From positions 57,460,156-57,524,155 of the forward strand of contig OX457042.1 in NCBI GenBank assembly GCA_949752735.1: 64,000 bases of DNA. The letters run 5' to 3'. This DNA is from Lumbricus terrestris. Taxonomy: Eukaryota > Annelida > Clitellata > Crassiclitellata > Lumbricidae. Under the pieces are notes generated by a model. The model searched no databases. It was not told where the DNA came from and saw only the letters and a program-made list of their open reading frames with translations. A program made the translations under genes and the position numbers. Numbering within the stretch: position 1 is the stretch's first letter; the number at the start of each line of letters is the position of its first letter. This document shows, one piece after another, positions 21,205-31,900 of this stretch.

Positions 21205-22526
21205 ATGGCCTTCGTTCACCCCCAATCTTGCGAGTGTGCAAAGAGCGAACTGGACCTTTTCAGCGTTCCCCCTACGCAGACCAGCATAGAATCTGGCTCG
21301 TATGTGGAATATAATCCAATAGCAACGATATAACAGGGCACGCCTATAGAATTTAGCATATCGGGAGCAGGTCAAGATTACCTGGATCTGTCTAACACAC
21401 AGTTGTACGTCAGAGCGTCTATCGTTCGGGCGAATAATGATGCTACAGATGCTGGAGATGATGTTGGGCCAGTCAATCTTTTCCTACACAGCCTTTTTTC
21501 CGAAGTTGACATCACTCTAAACGACACTCTTGTCACTTCATCAAACAACACGTATGCGTATAGAAGTTATCTCGAGACCCTGCTCAGCTATGGCGCAGCA
21601 AGCAAAAATTCTCAACTCACCTCTGCTCTCTTTTACAAGGACACTGCCAGCCGCTTCGAAGAAAACAATCCGCACGACGATGCGGGTACCAATATAGGCT
21701 TCAAAAAGCGTAGCGCTCTGACCGACGGAGGCCGTGTTGTGGATATGTTGGGTGGCATTCACAGCGATCTATTCTTCCAGGAAAAGTTCTTGCCAAATGA
21801 CATTAATATAAAAATACGGTTCGTAAGAAATAAAGATTCATTCTGTCTGATGTCCTCGGCGGCTGGTGCTGCATACAAAGTAAAAATATTGGAATGTAAA
21901 TTGTACGTCAGAAAAGTCAAGTTAAGTCTATCAGTCTTTCTCGCGCACGCCAAAGCTTTAGAGATTGGAAATCTGAAATTTCCCATTCGAAGGGCTGTTT
22001 GCAAGACTTTTACGGTTCCAAGAGGGAATCTGGGTGTTACGCAAGAGTGTCTTTTCACCGGTCAGATTCCGACTCGCATTGTTTTTGGTTGCATCGAGAA
22101 TGACTCGTTCAACGGAACTACACGAAGAATCCATTCAATTTCAAACATATGAATCTATCTCAATTAAAAGTATACCTGGACGGTCAGCAGCAAAGTATAA
22201 AACCTTTGGAAACTAACTTTGCAACTAGGCAGTTTGTGAATGCATATGCTTCGCTCTTTATGGGCACTGGCAAGTGGCAGAGAAACGAAGACAACGACAT
22301 AAGCAGAGAAGATTACGCGCACGGCTATTGCTTGTACGCATTCGATTTAACACCCGATTTAGCAGAGGGCGGCCATTTTAACCTTCTGAAAAGTGGCAAT
22401 GTAAGAGTCGATATTAAATTTGCCCAGCCCTTGGAAGCTACCATCAATGTTATAGCCTTCGCAGAATTTGAAAACATATTGGAAATAGATAGATCTCGCA
22501 ACGTTCTTTTCGACTACACCAACTAA
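21205..22526 (+). pseudogene. Double-jelly-roll major capsid protein (F54H12.2-like), broken
   Basis: About 440 codons begin MAFVHPQSCECAKSELDLFS, a start typical of F54H12.2-like proteins, which are the Polinton-type major capsid protein. There are two lesions: an in-frame TAA at 21331-21333 (codon 43), and a one-base-type frameshift near 22121-22128, after which the frame resumes two positions over and runs to the TAA at 22524. Recognisable pieces include 'TPIEFSISGAGQDYLDLSN', 'LFSEVDITLNDTLVTSSNN' and, after the shift, 'NPFNFKHMNLSQLKVYLDG' and 'HGYCLYAFDLTPDL'. Double-jelly-roll trimers form the hexagonal shell of this virus lineage. No intact product can be made from this copy. Confidence 0.88.
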
Positions 22527-22540
22527 AGAAGAAGAAGAAG

Positions 22541-22993
22541 ATGGATGGACTCACCTTAGAAAAGTTTTTGCGAAGAGATAAAAAGTGTTCCTCCATGTTC
22601 TTGGGCGTTTTCGCTAGCGACCGCCTTCCGACTAGAATCCATAGAAATAAACCTAGTATCATTGTATGCAATACAGACCGATATGGCTAACCAGGAATAC
22701 ATTGGGTAGTGCTGTACATCGAAAGTTCCACATATGGCGAATTTTTTGACTCTTTTGGCCGAGCACCAGACATACCATTCAGAACATTTTTACACAGACA
22801 TTGTTCGTCTTGGATCTACACTGGTCACCAGCTCCAGAGTATAAGCAGTAGATATTGTGGACATTATTGCATTTTTTATGCAATGCATAGATGTAGAGGT
22901 TACAATGTTAATGCCGTTTGCAACATGTTCTCAAGCGACACAGGTCTTAACGACTTTTTAACGCATCGCTTTGTGTGTAAGATGTACCAATAA
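22541..22993 (+). pseudogene. Adenain-like cysteine protease, premature stop
   Basis: The frame is 150 codons from the ATG at 22541 with an in-frame TAA at 22688-22690 (codon 50). The Ulp1/adenain catalytic order is visible: His in 'GIHWVVLYI', an acidic residue in 'EFFDSFGRAP', the oxyanion Gln in 'HQLQS' and the nucleophile Cys in 'YCGHYCIFYAM'. The protease matures capsid precursors in adenoviruses and Polintons. It is a little shorter than adenovirus protease (about 200 aa) but of the expected size for these elements. All catalytic residues lie after the premature stop, so the gene is inactive. It is the last gene of the element; an AATAAA-type signal follows at about 22991. Confidence 0.85.
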
Positions 22994-24419
22994 AAATCTG
23001 TTGAAAATAAAAGATCTGTGTTCATTCATTGTGTTTGACGTGTGTCTTGAGGCGGTGGTGATTTCTACCATTGTATGTACAAATACTAGCCATATACCAT
23101 AGAGCACTGCTGTTGGGATCTTTCGCTATTACATTGAAATGTGTATTATAATATGGCACGAAAAGCTCTATAAGGGCGAGAAATATGTACAAACATCATA
23201 CGTCTGCCATATAGCTATGCTGTTGGAGTCTTTCGCTATTACGTTGAAATGTGTATTATAATATGGCACGAAAAGCCCTATATGGGATATTGTATGCACA
23301 AACACGATACGTCTACCATATAGCTATGCTGTTGGGGCCTTTCGCTAATACAATGAAATGTGTATTACCATATGACAGGAAAAGCCCTATATGGGATATT
23401 GTATGCACAAAAACGATACGTATACCATATAGCGTTGCTGTTGGGGTCTTTCATTAGCTGCGCGTATTCTTTCCGCAATATAATTATGCATTTGTCGTGT
23501 GTCTTGTGATGATGCTGCTTTCTAGTATATAATAAAGTGGCTGTGTGTATATATATACACAAATGTGTGCTGTAAATGCTGCTACTGCAAGAGCTAGGGT
23601 AAAGGGGAAATAGGTCGAATGACTGTCCTTGTGTATGCAGGTCTTAGTGCTTCTTGTAAAATGGCTAGTTTTTAAGCTTATACGGATGAACAATGTCATT
23701 TCCTACAATCGAGATTCTATGTCCTAAGCAAATGATTGGAATTGCAATGACATCTCATAGTGCATGTGTGTGTACGTGTGTGTTCGTGTGTGTTCGTGTG
23801 TGCTGAGCATTATTAATGGGTGCCTGTCTATACATGTACAACTGCACCAAATGATGCATTACAATGCAAAGAAATGATCAAAAGATCTGTGCATCCATGC
23901 TTGACTTGGCTGCTGCAGCTCCAGCGGCAGAAGGTGTGTCTGTGTGTGTCGTTCAGTATAACCGCTTGTGTGTCTATGCATGCTCAAGTACATCAGCTGT
24001 GGCGTTACAGTGCAAAGAACTGATCAAAAGCTCTGTGCGGTCATGCTTGTCCTTTGCCAGAGGGGTGGACGCGCATCAGCAGTCATTAGTAATGCTATTG
24101 ATTTCGGCAGGTGGTTCAATGCCACCGTAGAGTCTGTGTGTTGGTCTGTGGTTACGTGCGTGGTAGTTCCTGTTTGTCTGCCTGTGTTTTTTCGTCTATT
24201 ATAATGGTGGTTTTTAGCCGTATAGCCGTGTGTGCAGCTGCAGCAGCAGAAGCTGCTGCAGAAGGGGTAATTCCTATGACGAATGCGGCCTGGGGGTTTG
24301 ACGCTCGATTATAGTAGGTGGTTCAGATAATACCACTGTAGAGCGTGTATCTGTGGTTAGATTGGTGTCACTGCCTGTTTGTCTGCCTATGTATCATCAA
24401 ATATTATAATGCTGGTTTT
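22994..24419. other. Non-coding right arm of the Polinton
   Basis: About 1.4 kb without a credible gene. It holds the ~110-bp tandem repeat (23090-23460), TG-rich stretches (23760-23800, 23940-23960) and CAG/CTG-rich palindromic words such as 'gctgcagcagcagaagctgc' that echo the inner edge of the terminal repeats. A role in replication or packaging is possible but not shown. Confidence 0.6.
23090..23460 (+). repeat. ~110-bp tandem repeat, about 3.5-4 copies
   Basis: Each unit has 'gctgttggggtctttcgcta', 'ttgaaatgtgtattataata', 'ggcacgaaaagccctat' and 'catatagc' in the same order; units start near 23110, 23220, 23328 and 23440. Short open frames across it are by-products. Confidence 0.85.
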
Positions 24420-24736
24420 TAAAAAGCTATACCCATAGCAGCTGCTACAGCAGCTGCAGCATCTGCCGCAACAGCAGAAATTCCGCTGGCGCAGCCAGCT
24501 GGAGGTGGGGGGGGGGTGGCGGTGGGGCCTGCCACCTCAGCCTCCAGTGCTCAGTCAAGTGTGTCGATTTATAAAACACTGTTCTAAGAAATCCAGTCAT
24601 TAAAAAGATGTATCGATTACCACATCTGTTGCTTCTATTGTTGTTCTTACTTTCGGGCGGCATGAGGCTTTTGATGTTCTTACTTACAGGCGGCAAACCC
24701 CCTTTGATGTTCCAAGATCGCCAGTCGTCACCTACT
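24420..24736 (-). repeat. Right terminal inverted repeat of the Polinton
   Basis: Complement of 14873-15200, ending ...ACCTACT at 24736. A G-rich tract (24505-24525) corresponds to the C-rich tract of the left copy. Confidence 0.92.
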
Positions 24737-24742
24737 CGCGTG
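24737..24742. other. Right 6-bp target-site duplication of the Polinton
   Basis: CGCGTG, identical to 14867-14872. Confidence 0.92.
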
Positions 24743-25252
24743 TGCTTATTTTTGCAAACTGACTTCCATTTGCTTGGTTTTGAACATTTACACTGACAGG
24801 TAGGCCTATGTTTATTCCTACCAGATAATTTTGGTAACTTTGGTTTAGAGCACTTGGAGCATTTAGACACCTAAGAAACTCAAAGTCTCTCACTAAATTC
24901 GAGTTGCCTCTGAACATTGCTTAGGGTAAACAATTAGAGTCATTTTAAATTTTGATTACAGCATAATGTTTTTAATTTATTGCGCTTACGCATTTTTCAG
25001 TAGGCCTAATTGGGATAGAATAGTTTTCAATTTTGTTTGTAGTAGGCTACCATATAGTTACACTTAAAATATATTATGCGAATTTTAAAGGATTGTGTCA
25101 TTATTACAACATTGTATGCTGCAATGACACGTAACTAATTCTAGATAGTTTCACGTGCACGATAATATTTTTATGTTGCGGCCCGCGAGTCGTTATAAAT
25201 TTCCAAATGCGGCCCACATGCTGACTTGAGTTTGAAAACCCCTTGGTTTGAC

Positions 25253-26559
25253 TGTCTATTGAATAAGCTTATTGATGCATGTCCGGCTCTCAGACTTCGC
25301 TGGTATTTTACGCTTACCGTCCACACAATAAAGTTTCCTTTGACAACGTGCTAGTATTGTTGCTCTTTGGGTAGGCCTATCTAATTAACTTCTTATTTTC
25401 CACCTATTTCACTCATTTCAAACATATCTTACGTGTGCACACAATGTGCTTTTTTTTTAAAAAATAGTATGAGAAATTACTCATGCTATTGATAGTTTAT
25501 TTTTTCTCTTTCTTTTGAAGAGTTTTTTTTCCTTTCCTGTGTTTTTTCCTGTTGTTATTGCTTCTGTTCCTATAAATTGTCTTTTTGTTTTTTGTTTCAT
25601 AGTTAAGTAAATTTGATGCAAGCATCCCTACAGGTTTACTACTCACTGTTCAATGTTCATTGTCTTGTTGTACTTCTCAATGGTATTTAGGCTCCCTACA
25701 TAGCGGGACTTGTCCCTTTTGGTGTGCCTATTGCTCCCACGTTGTTATTCTTCCTACTCTTTATGTGAATTTTGCTTAATTCTGATTATGTTTACTTAGT
25801 TACATGTTTGTTATAATTATGATTGAAATTGGGATCAATAAAAATGTCTATGTCTATTTACTTGATCTATCTGGAAATCTGCTTAGAATCACTTTCTCTT
25901 TTCCTATTATTCCTATTCTCCAATTCCACCCGGTCGGTTCCTTTTCTTACGCTTATTAATATTGTAACGGAACAGGGCTGGGCAAAAACCACCAGGAACC
26001 GAACCACCAACCCTGTCGTCAGGTCTCGTCAGTCTTGTCCGAGGGTAAGGCTTCAACTGTAGATTGAAGACTAGCCGACTAGGCTTAAACACGTTTATTG
26101 GCTTCCAACGACAACATATAGCAAGGTAAAGGCAAATAGGCAAATTCAACAGAACAGTACTGATTGGAGAAGGGACTCGATATGGACTGCAGGAACCCCT
26201 ATAGCACCCAGAGTCCTCCCTACTGTCGCAGTCAGCCGGCCTGGCACCACCCGTCAGTCGAGAAGGTAGTCGCTGACGTCCGTCGTCGAAGTAGTCGACC
26301 GTCAGTAGTCGTCGCAGTCGGGGGCAGAACCCCAGTCCAGTGGGAGAAACCGACGTCAAGACCGATGCGTAGCTCAAGGTCGGCATCCAGGAATCCCCAC
26401 AGTCAGTCACCACTCGAACCACGTTTTACCGCGAGTCAAGTGCCGGACGATCAGTCAGCTTCGTGGCCGTCCAAAAGTCGGTGTAGATCTGTCACAGACG
26501 CGTCCTTATATAGCATCGGCGGGCGAGCGCAAGTCAGCTAGAGAGATAGCCTATGTAGA
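25253..26559. other. Intronic stretch without recognised genes
   Basis: 25380-25850 is T-rich low complexity. 25960-26540 is GC-richer and starts 'tgtaacggaacagggctggg'. Open frames on both strands (25913-26541) lack domains. An LTR fragment is possible, but no partner or polypurine tract is visible. Confidence 0.4.
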
Positions 26560-26690
26560 CGGACTATGGCCTAAGTAGACGGACTATGGCCTAAGTAGAC
26601 GGCCCAAGTAGACAGATGGCCTAAGTAGACGGACTATGTAGACAGATCGCCTAAGTAGACGATAGGCCAGACGGCGAAGGCATAGGCGCA
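26548..26690 (+). repeat. Minisatellite of ~20-bp units
   Basis: Repeats of the word 'gcctaagtagacggactatg', with shortened variants 'gtagacagatggcc', about six to seven units. Confidence 0.85.
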
Positions 26691-26711
26691 ATAGGCAAAC
26701 GTGGATGCATG

Positions 26712-27173
26712 CCGGTGTAAAGGTTTAAAATTACCCCCTCCTAAACATTACCCCCCCCCCCCCGGTAACTTGAAACCGGTTTCAGATTACCCCCGGAAAC
26801 TAGATTTGCATCAGTCATCGCATTTATTGCACTAAAAAAATCAGAAAAATAATCCCGCTTCTTGTTTTGGTCTGAAGAATTTCATCTGTCATCCCACTTC
26901 GTGGTTTGCTATCAATATTTTGATCCGAAAAAAATAATAGCCTCGAAGCCATTTTCTCCATGTAAACTTCAGCGGCGAATAGTATTTAAGTTACAGATGA
27001 AAATATTGATAGCAAACCACGAAGTGGGATGACGGATGAAAATCTTCAGACCAAAACAAGAAGCGGGATGAATTTTTTGATATTTTTAATGCAATAAATG
27101 CGATGATTGATGCAATTTACAGTCTGCAGGGGGGTAATGTTTAGGAGGGGGTAATCTGAAACCTTTACACCGG
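26712..27173. mobile_element. Self-complementary (fold-back) MITE, copy 2
   Basis: Same family as 8069-8523, inverted relative to it, with the same CCGGTGTAAAGG ends and internal 'cttcgtggtttgctatcaat' words complemented in the other arm. A 12-base C-run (26749-26764) differs from copy 1. No gene. Confidence 0.85.
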
Positions 27174-27479
27174 CTAGACAGTCGCAGGCGTGCATGGACG
27201 AAATATACGATGAAAGGCAGGCAAACAAAGAGACGGACACGCAGACGGACAAACAGAAAGACAGAAAGCGGCATCGCGCGTCATACGGGGCAATGTCCAG
27301 TCAAAATCTCAACAATTTTATTTCTCCAGCAATCTTTTATATGATCAGAATTTTTTATAGGTAGACCTATATATATATGGCTATATTGAGCTAGCTAACG
27401 GTTATCTATTTTTCATTACTGATTATCAATAATAATTTTTTGCTGCCTGTCAGGATCTTCCTTCCGATAGTCATGCTTA

Positions 27480-28230
27480 GGGTAAAGTAGCCCATTATGG
27501 GCACCCTCTAAATATGGGCACCCAGAAGAAAAGTATTGGACAACACTTTTTCGTGGCGCCATCTCTGAGATCTCTCGAATTCCAGCAGAACGGCAGCGCA
27601 ATATTTGATGTACTTAAAATTTTAATCTGCGCAGTGACTGTGTGATTTTTGACAAATATAATTATATATGACTGTAAATTTTGGCAAAGACATTAGCAAT
27701 TTTCACAACTCTTGTTACCTGCATTGTATTACGTGTATCCGAGGGTTTCTTTGAAAGTAAATATTTCTGTTTTGAGAATTGTTTTGTGATAATTTTGGTG
27801 TGCGTTGACAGGTGATTCCTGTAATGCATTATTTGTATAGCCGACTTTGAAGCGTGTCATAGGTGAGAGCCTAATATGGGCACATTTGTCCTGCCCGAAT
27901 ATGGCCACCTAATACATATGGCCTGAACATGGGCCCGAATATGGGCATGCTCATATTAAGTCTATTGTGCCTGTGACTACATGTACATTGTACGTGAACT
28001 TAATATGATGGGTGCCCATCATTAGGACACCAGTGCCTAATATGGGCACTTCAGAGCTCTTTGTAGTTTAAATATTTTGTAGGTAAATCTCAACATTTTA
28101 ATGTCATTTCAGTGAGTTTCTAGTTGCTAAAGTGTTGAAAATTAGTTTGACAAACAGTTTGCTTGAACTTCATTGGTCTATGAACTGCAAGCAAAAGTCC
28201 TTATGGTGCCCATAATAGGGTACGTTACCC
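27480..28230. mobile_element. Mariner-like (TA-flanked) non-autonomous element
   Basis: The ends are inverted: GGGTAAAGTAGCCCATTATG on the left and the complement of GGGTAACGTACCCTATTATG on the right. They are flanked by TA (27478-27479, 28231-28232). The word 'atatgggcac' or its variants recurs at least six times inside. No transposase is visible. Confidence 0.7.
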
Positions 28231-29011
28231 TACTGTTGGTAACATTTCATATAACTTGTCGTATCAAGCACATAGTACTTACCTGTATCTATTCCATTAT
28301 GTACCCGGTACATTAACGAAATAATTCCTCAATTCATTGCAATACAGACCCGCTTCCTTCTATCTTAATTTCTTACAAGTGTTTCAGTTTCTGTCTCTGT
28401 CGCCTAAAACAACTATACTCTCTGCCATATTTGTACAGAATTCTTGTGTTTCGGCTGCCCGTGCTTAACGAGATCACTCCCTTTGTGGAAACCTTTCTCG
28501 GGGTTCTCCTCCTTTCTTGCGAGTTAATATTGATTTATTATATTTTCATGAAACATTATTTATTAGCTACCATTCTACTATGGCCTATATAAACGTAATT
28601 TAATTAAGCTTACTTTTAGGTTTATATATATCATTATCAATAAAAGATTTTCTCCTTCCAGCACACTGTCCAGTGTCCACTTCCCGTTCTAGCTCTCCAT
28701 TTAAATTTATTTTATATCCAACAATAAATCAAAATCTCTCATTTATTCATTAAGTAGATTCACATAGAATGATAAAACTTGTAGATCAACTACTGAAAAA
28801 CATTTTGGATAACAAAATAAAACAAGCTTAGTATACAATCATGACTCAGCAGGTAAACTGCAGCAGAATCCAAAAAAAGAAAGAAATATACACATTAGGC
28901 CTACTGTAATTTTTTAAATTCTGGTTACATTTGGCACTTGATATGCAATTTGAATTCTAATTAAACCCAATTAGATTGCTATAACTTGTGTGTTGATATT
29001 ATTATTTTTAG

Positions 29012-29964
29012 TTACATGTCAGACTTCCATAAACTACACTCAGAAAATTGACATGGGTGAAAAGCTTGTGCGCGGAGTGACTAAACTGCGAAATGAAATC
29101 TACATACTCTGCCAATACCATATTTATGTCTTTGAGGATCGACCTCCATTTTGTATCCAAATGCAGTTCATGCTACCAAAGCCGTATGACGTTGCCATTG
29201 ACATTGTATCCAGTGAGAAGGACTATTGTCTCTATGTCTATTATAGAAGATCCGCCTTCAAGATAACACCAGATAGAAGCGGCCGACATAAAATCGTCGA
29301 ATGTTTGAGCGATTTTAATTCAGTTGTTCCTTTGTCAGTGTCCAGTGATGGTCAATCATTGAAGATCGGTTTCTCAAGGAACAGAGCGAATATCTATGGA
29401 CCAGACGCAAAACTTCTTCGATCCTTTACGTTACCAGTAAATATCAAGCAACCTATTCATGCAGTGGAAACATCCATTGGAAATTACATCATCCTTTACG
29501 AATGGTGGTGGCAGAGGGACAGTGAGGACGGATGGGAGTCAGTTAAAAAATGGGACATATGCGAATTGACGAGAGATGAACAAAGTATTATTCGTCGATT
29601 TATTCCTTCAAATAAAACACAACAACTGAGGGATCCTGAATATCTGGCAATCGATTCATATGATCGAGTGATTGTGGCTGACACTGGAAATTTCAGAGTA
29701 ATTCACTTGGATTCCGATCTGAAGTGGAATCGAATTCTTTGTACAACCAAAAGCGTGGACAAAATTAACCATACGCTTTATCCACAGAGACTGTGGTACG
29801 ACGAAGAAAATAAACAGCTGCTCGTCGGAGGACAATCTCATAGGCCTAGTGATGCTAACGAAGATGCAGTTCACGTCTACTCTCTAACATTGGGACGTTG
29901 GAATCAAATTGGAGTCAAAAACCGTTACGTGCTCAGCAAAAAAGAAAAAGAAGAAAATGTTTAA
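29012..29964 (+). CDS. Gene A terminal exon: beta-propeller-like domain
   Basis: A phase-1 acceptor (tattattatttttag) opens a 953-nt exon that ends in a stop at 29964. It encodes 317 residues beginning 'VTCQTSINYTQKIDMGEKLV'. Repeated blade-like units are visible: 'RNEIYILCQYHIYVFED', 'NSVVPLSVSSDGQSLKI', 'PEYLAIDSYDRVIVADTGNF' and 'PQRLWYDEENKQLLVGGQ'. The D-x-x-x-R-V-[IL]-V-A-D-T-x-N-x-R-V core is NHL-repeat-like. It is homologous in layout to the terminal exons of genes B and C on the other strand. Propellers usually bind ligands or partner proteins, so in gene A it could be the sensor part of an F-box/CARD/TRADD-N-like protein. The joining over a 17-kb intron is inference from phase and frame. 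Confidence 0.7.
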
Positions 29965-30166
29965 AAGGCATCAAGGATGAGCTACAACGCAGAATACAAG
30001 GATAATTTCATTCTTTTGGTATTAGAGATAGCCTAGACTAAGTGTTCATATTTTATAATAATGGAATCGAAAATGAAATCTCATTCATCTTGAGATTTGA
30101 TAAATATAATACAGATATGAAAAGAAACAGCTTGACTCACTTTATGGCAATTTGTAAATTCAGAAT

Positions 30167-30400
30167 TTAACCCTCGGGCTACCAAAGGGGGGTGGTTGCC
30201 ACCCCTCGGTTTTTTCCAAATCAAACTTGTTCCGTTTGGAATAAAATTTTGACGTGTTAGGTAGCTGTAGAGGGTTCATTGGGACACATTTTGAGCTAAA
30301 TTTTTTGATGATGTCCCCTACCGTTCAAAAGTTAAACCCGATATACCCAAGGTACCAGAGGGGATACCCCCCCATAGATTATCGACGATAACTTTTGCCC
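30167..30400 (+). mobile_element. TTAA-CCCTCG element end (piggyBac-like fragment)
   Basis: After TTAA at 30167-30170 the sequence 'ccctcgggctaccaaagggg' leads into a GGTTGCCACC hairpin, the same design as the MITE in the Polinton integrase. A matching right end was not found, so this is probably a fragment. It lies 200 bp after gene A's stop. Confidence 0.45.
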
Positions 30401-31272
30401 CCTTTAATATGAAGAGACACAAATTATACCATTCTATAGAGGGAATGTGGGGCTACATTTCCATGCTCATTGAGTTGTCTTTTGACAACCGGAAGTGCTC
30501 AAAACAAATTAAAACATATATAAAGATGTTTTATTTTCATGAAATATTCATGTTTTTTCTATTATAACTTATCCATAATTTATTATTTAATAGAAATAAA
30601 TTATGCCATTCTGTAGAGGGCATTTAGGGCTATTTTCGGATGCTAAATAATTTGTCTTTTGATGACCGGAAGTGCTCAAAATAAATTAAAATGTGTGAAA
30701 ATGTTGGTTTTTTTACAACGCAAGCCGATATGTCTGCGTAAACATTTTTCAGCGGCTTCAACATGTTTTTTGTTTTGATTGAACATAAAACAGACTTATC
30801 ATTAGTTTTCATAGTTGAACATTGGACTTTATTGTATGTAAACTACTTTTTATATATAAATCATGTACAAAACACACAGAATCTAATATATTTCCTATGC
30901 GTAAGTATACATTTTGTGGAATCGACGGGTACCCATGGTAAAAAATTCATAATTTCGAGTAATGAGACTGCGTTGAGTCTTGGCCTTGATCTGTTGATGA
31001 TCCAAACATCTTGGTATTGAATTCAATTATTCAAAATAAATTATTAATGGGACCGATTAATGCTTCGCCTAACTAAATAGACTACAGCCCGCTTCATGTG
31101 TCAAGGATCATGATCTGATTGAGCATCCACATCAAAAAACCAATAGGTCAGAAAGAACTAACTCACGCCAAAATAAGTAAGTGTAGGCCTACATAACTGA
31201 ACTCTGGTTCTTTTACCCATAACAACGCTCAGCGATGGAATTGTCTGGAAGTGCTGAGAAACTAAATTGTAG

Positions 31273-31375
31273 GCCTAGGGGAGAGTTGCCTAGAATGGAC
31301 CGTTGCCTTAATTGGACCGGAGCCATTTAGCACCCTGCCTTAGGTGGTCCATTCATGGCAAATCTCCCCAACATG
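31273..31375. mobile_element. Short inverted-repeat MITE present only in copy B
   Basis: 'ggggagagttgcc' at the left is matched by 'ggcaaatctcccc' at the right, with 'gaatggaccgttgcc' inside. The matching position in copy C (around 36576) is empty, giving a clean filled/empty-site comparison. Confidence 0.65.
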
Positions 31376-31900
31376 TGAATTGTGTGCGTTCAGTTTTCAG
31401 TCGTATTTAAAGGCGTAACATTATGAATAGAAAAGTAAACTTATTGTTGTGCATGTTATGATAGTGTCCTCAAACGATATTCATATCTCGCTCATGCATA
31501 CTTCGCAACCATTTCATTTGCCAAAATTTAATTTCAGCAAATGTAAGAGGATAATTTCTTAAATACAACGCATGAAACAATTGAGAGCAAAGTGTTCTTT
31601 ATTCATGTCAATAATAAAAAAATTACATGTAAACATCAAAATAGAATGCGTTGTTCAAAACGAGGAGCTAAAATTTTAGGTAATCGCTGGAACAAGCTTA
31701 TGACCGCTGGGCAACAAGCGATATAGCCTATAAGCTTTTTGAAAGGTCTACAAATTGAAACATTAAATAGAATAGGTCTTTCAACAAGATTAGCTAATGC
31801 GTCTGGTAATCGCAAGGATGTCACAAGAATAGTTACACGATATATCGAAACTAGTCAATAAACCTACAAGTGAGAGCATTGTTGACTTAGTTGAAATGTT

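Larger units (their letters stand above)
14873..24736 (+). mobile_element. Endogenous Maverick/Polinton (adintovirus-like) element, 9,864 bp, no PolB
   Basis: The element is delimited by long terminal inverted repeats, AGT...ACT ends and a perfect CGCGTG duplication. All genes run left to right: RING protein, packaging ATPase, small basic protein, 225-aa conserved protein, integrase/chromodomain, two penton-like paralogues, minor-capsid-like protein, double-jelly-roll capsid protein and adenain-like protease. Integrase, A32-type ATPase, capsid and protease are the Polinton morphogenesis and integration set. Protein-primed DNA polymerase B, a Polinton hallmark, is absent, and the largest non-coding gap is only about 1.4 kb. 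Damage consists of premature stops at 16483, 20864, 21331 and 22688, a frameshift near 22121-22128, and an inserted MITE at 18278-18926. It is not functional as it stands. The capsid and integrase genes resemble the C. elegans F54H12.2/F54H12.3 type. Confidence 0.92.
14510..25244. mobile_element. hAT-like non-autonomous element, split by the Polinton
   Basis: The left end begins CAGGGGTCTCAAACACGCAT, followed by 'gcggcccgcg'. The right end is its approximate complement, with 'gcggcccgcgagtc' and 'gaaaacccctt'. An exact 8-bp duplication, GGTTTGAC, flanks it at 14502-14509 and 25245-25252. Without the insertion it would be about 865 bp and shows no transposase. It is therefore the older host into which the 9.9-kb element inserted, between 14872 and 24737. 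Confidence 0.8.
11643..29011 (+). other. Giant 17-kb last intron of gene A, filled with transposons
   Basis: The donor at 11643 (GTAGGT) and acceptor at 29010-29011 (TTTTTAG) are the only sites I see that join the TRADD-N-like and propeller exons in frame (phase 1 to phase 1). The interval contains a decayed transposase, SINE pieces, the nested hAT/Polinton, a palindromic MITE, a minisatellite and a TA-flanked element. If the gene model is right, the endogenous virus-like element is intronic and in the sense orientation. Confidence 0.5.

Noticed and set aside
23090..23460. CRISPR-like array
   Set aside because: Repeat units are ~110 bp, directly adjacent and without unique spacers, in a eukaryotic element; it is a plain tandem repeat.
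24445..24870. Lys/Cys-rich protein on the minus strand (141 aa)
   Set aside because: Most of it is the terminal inverted repeat of the Polinton read through its border into the outer hAT element; no conserved domain.
25913..26541. LTR retrotransposon long terminal repeat
   Set aside because: It begins with TG-like sequence, but no second LTR, primer-binding site, polypurine tract or target duplication could be found.
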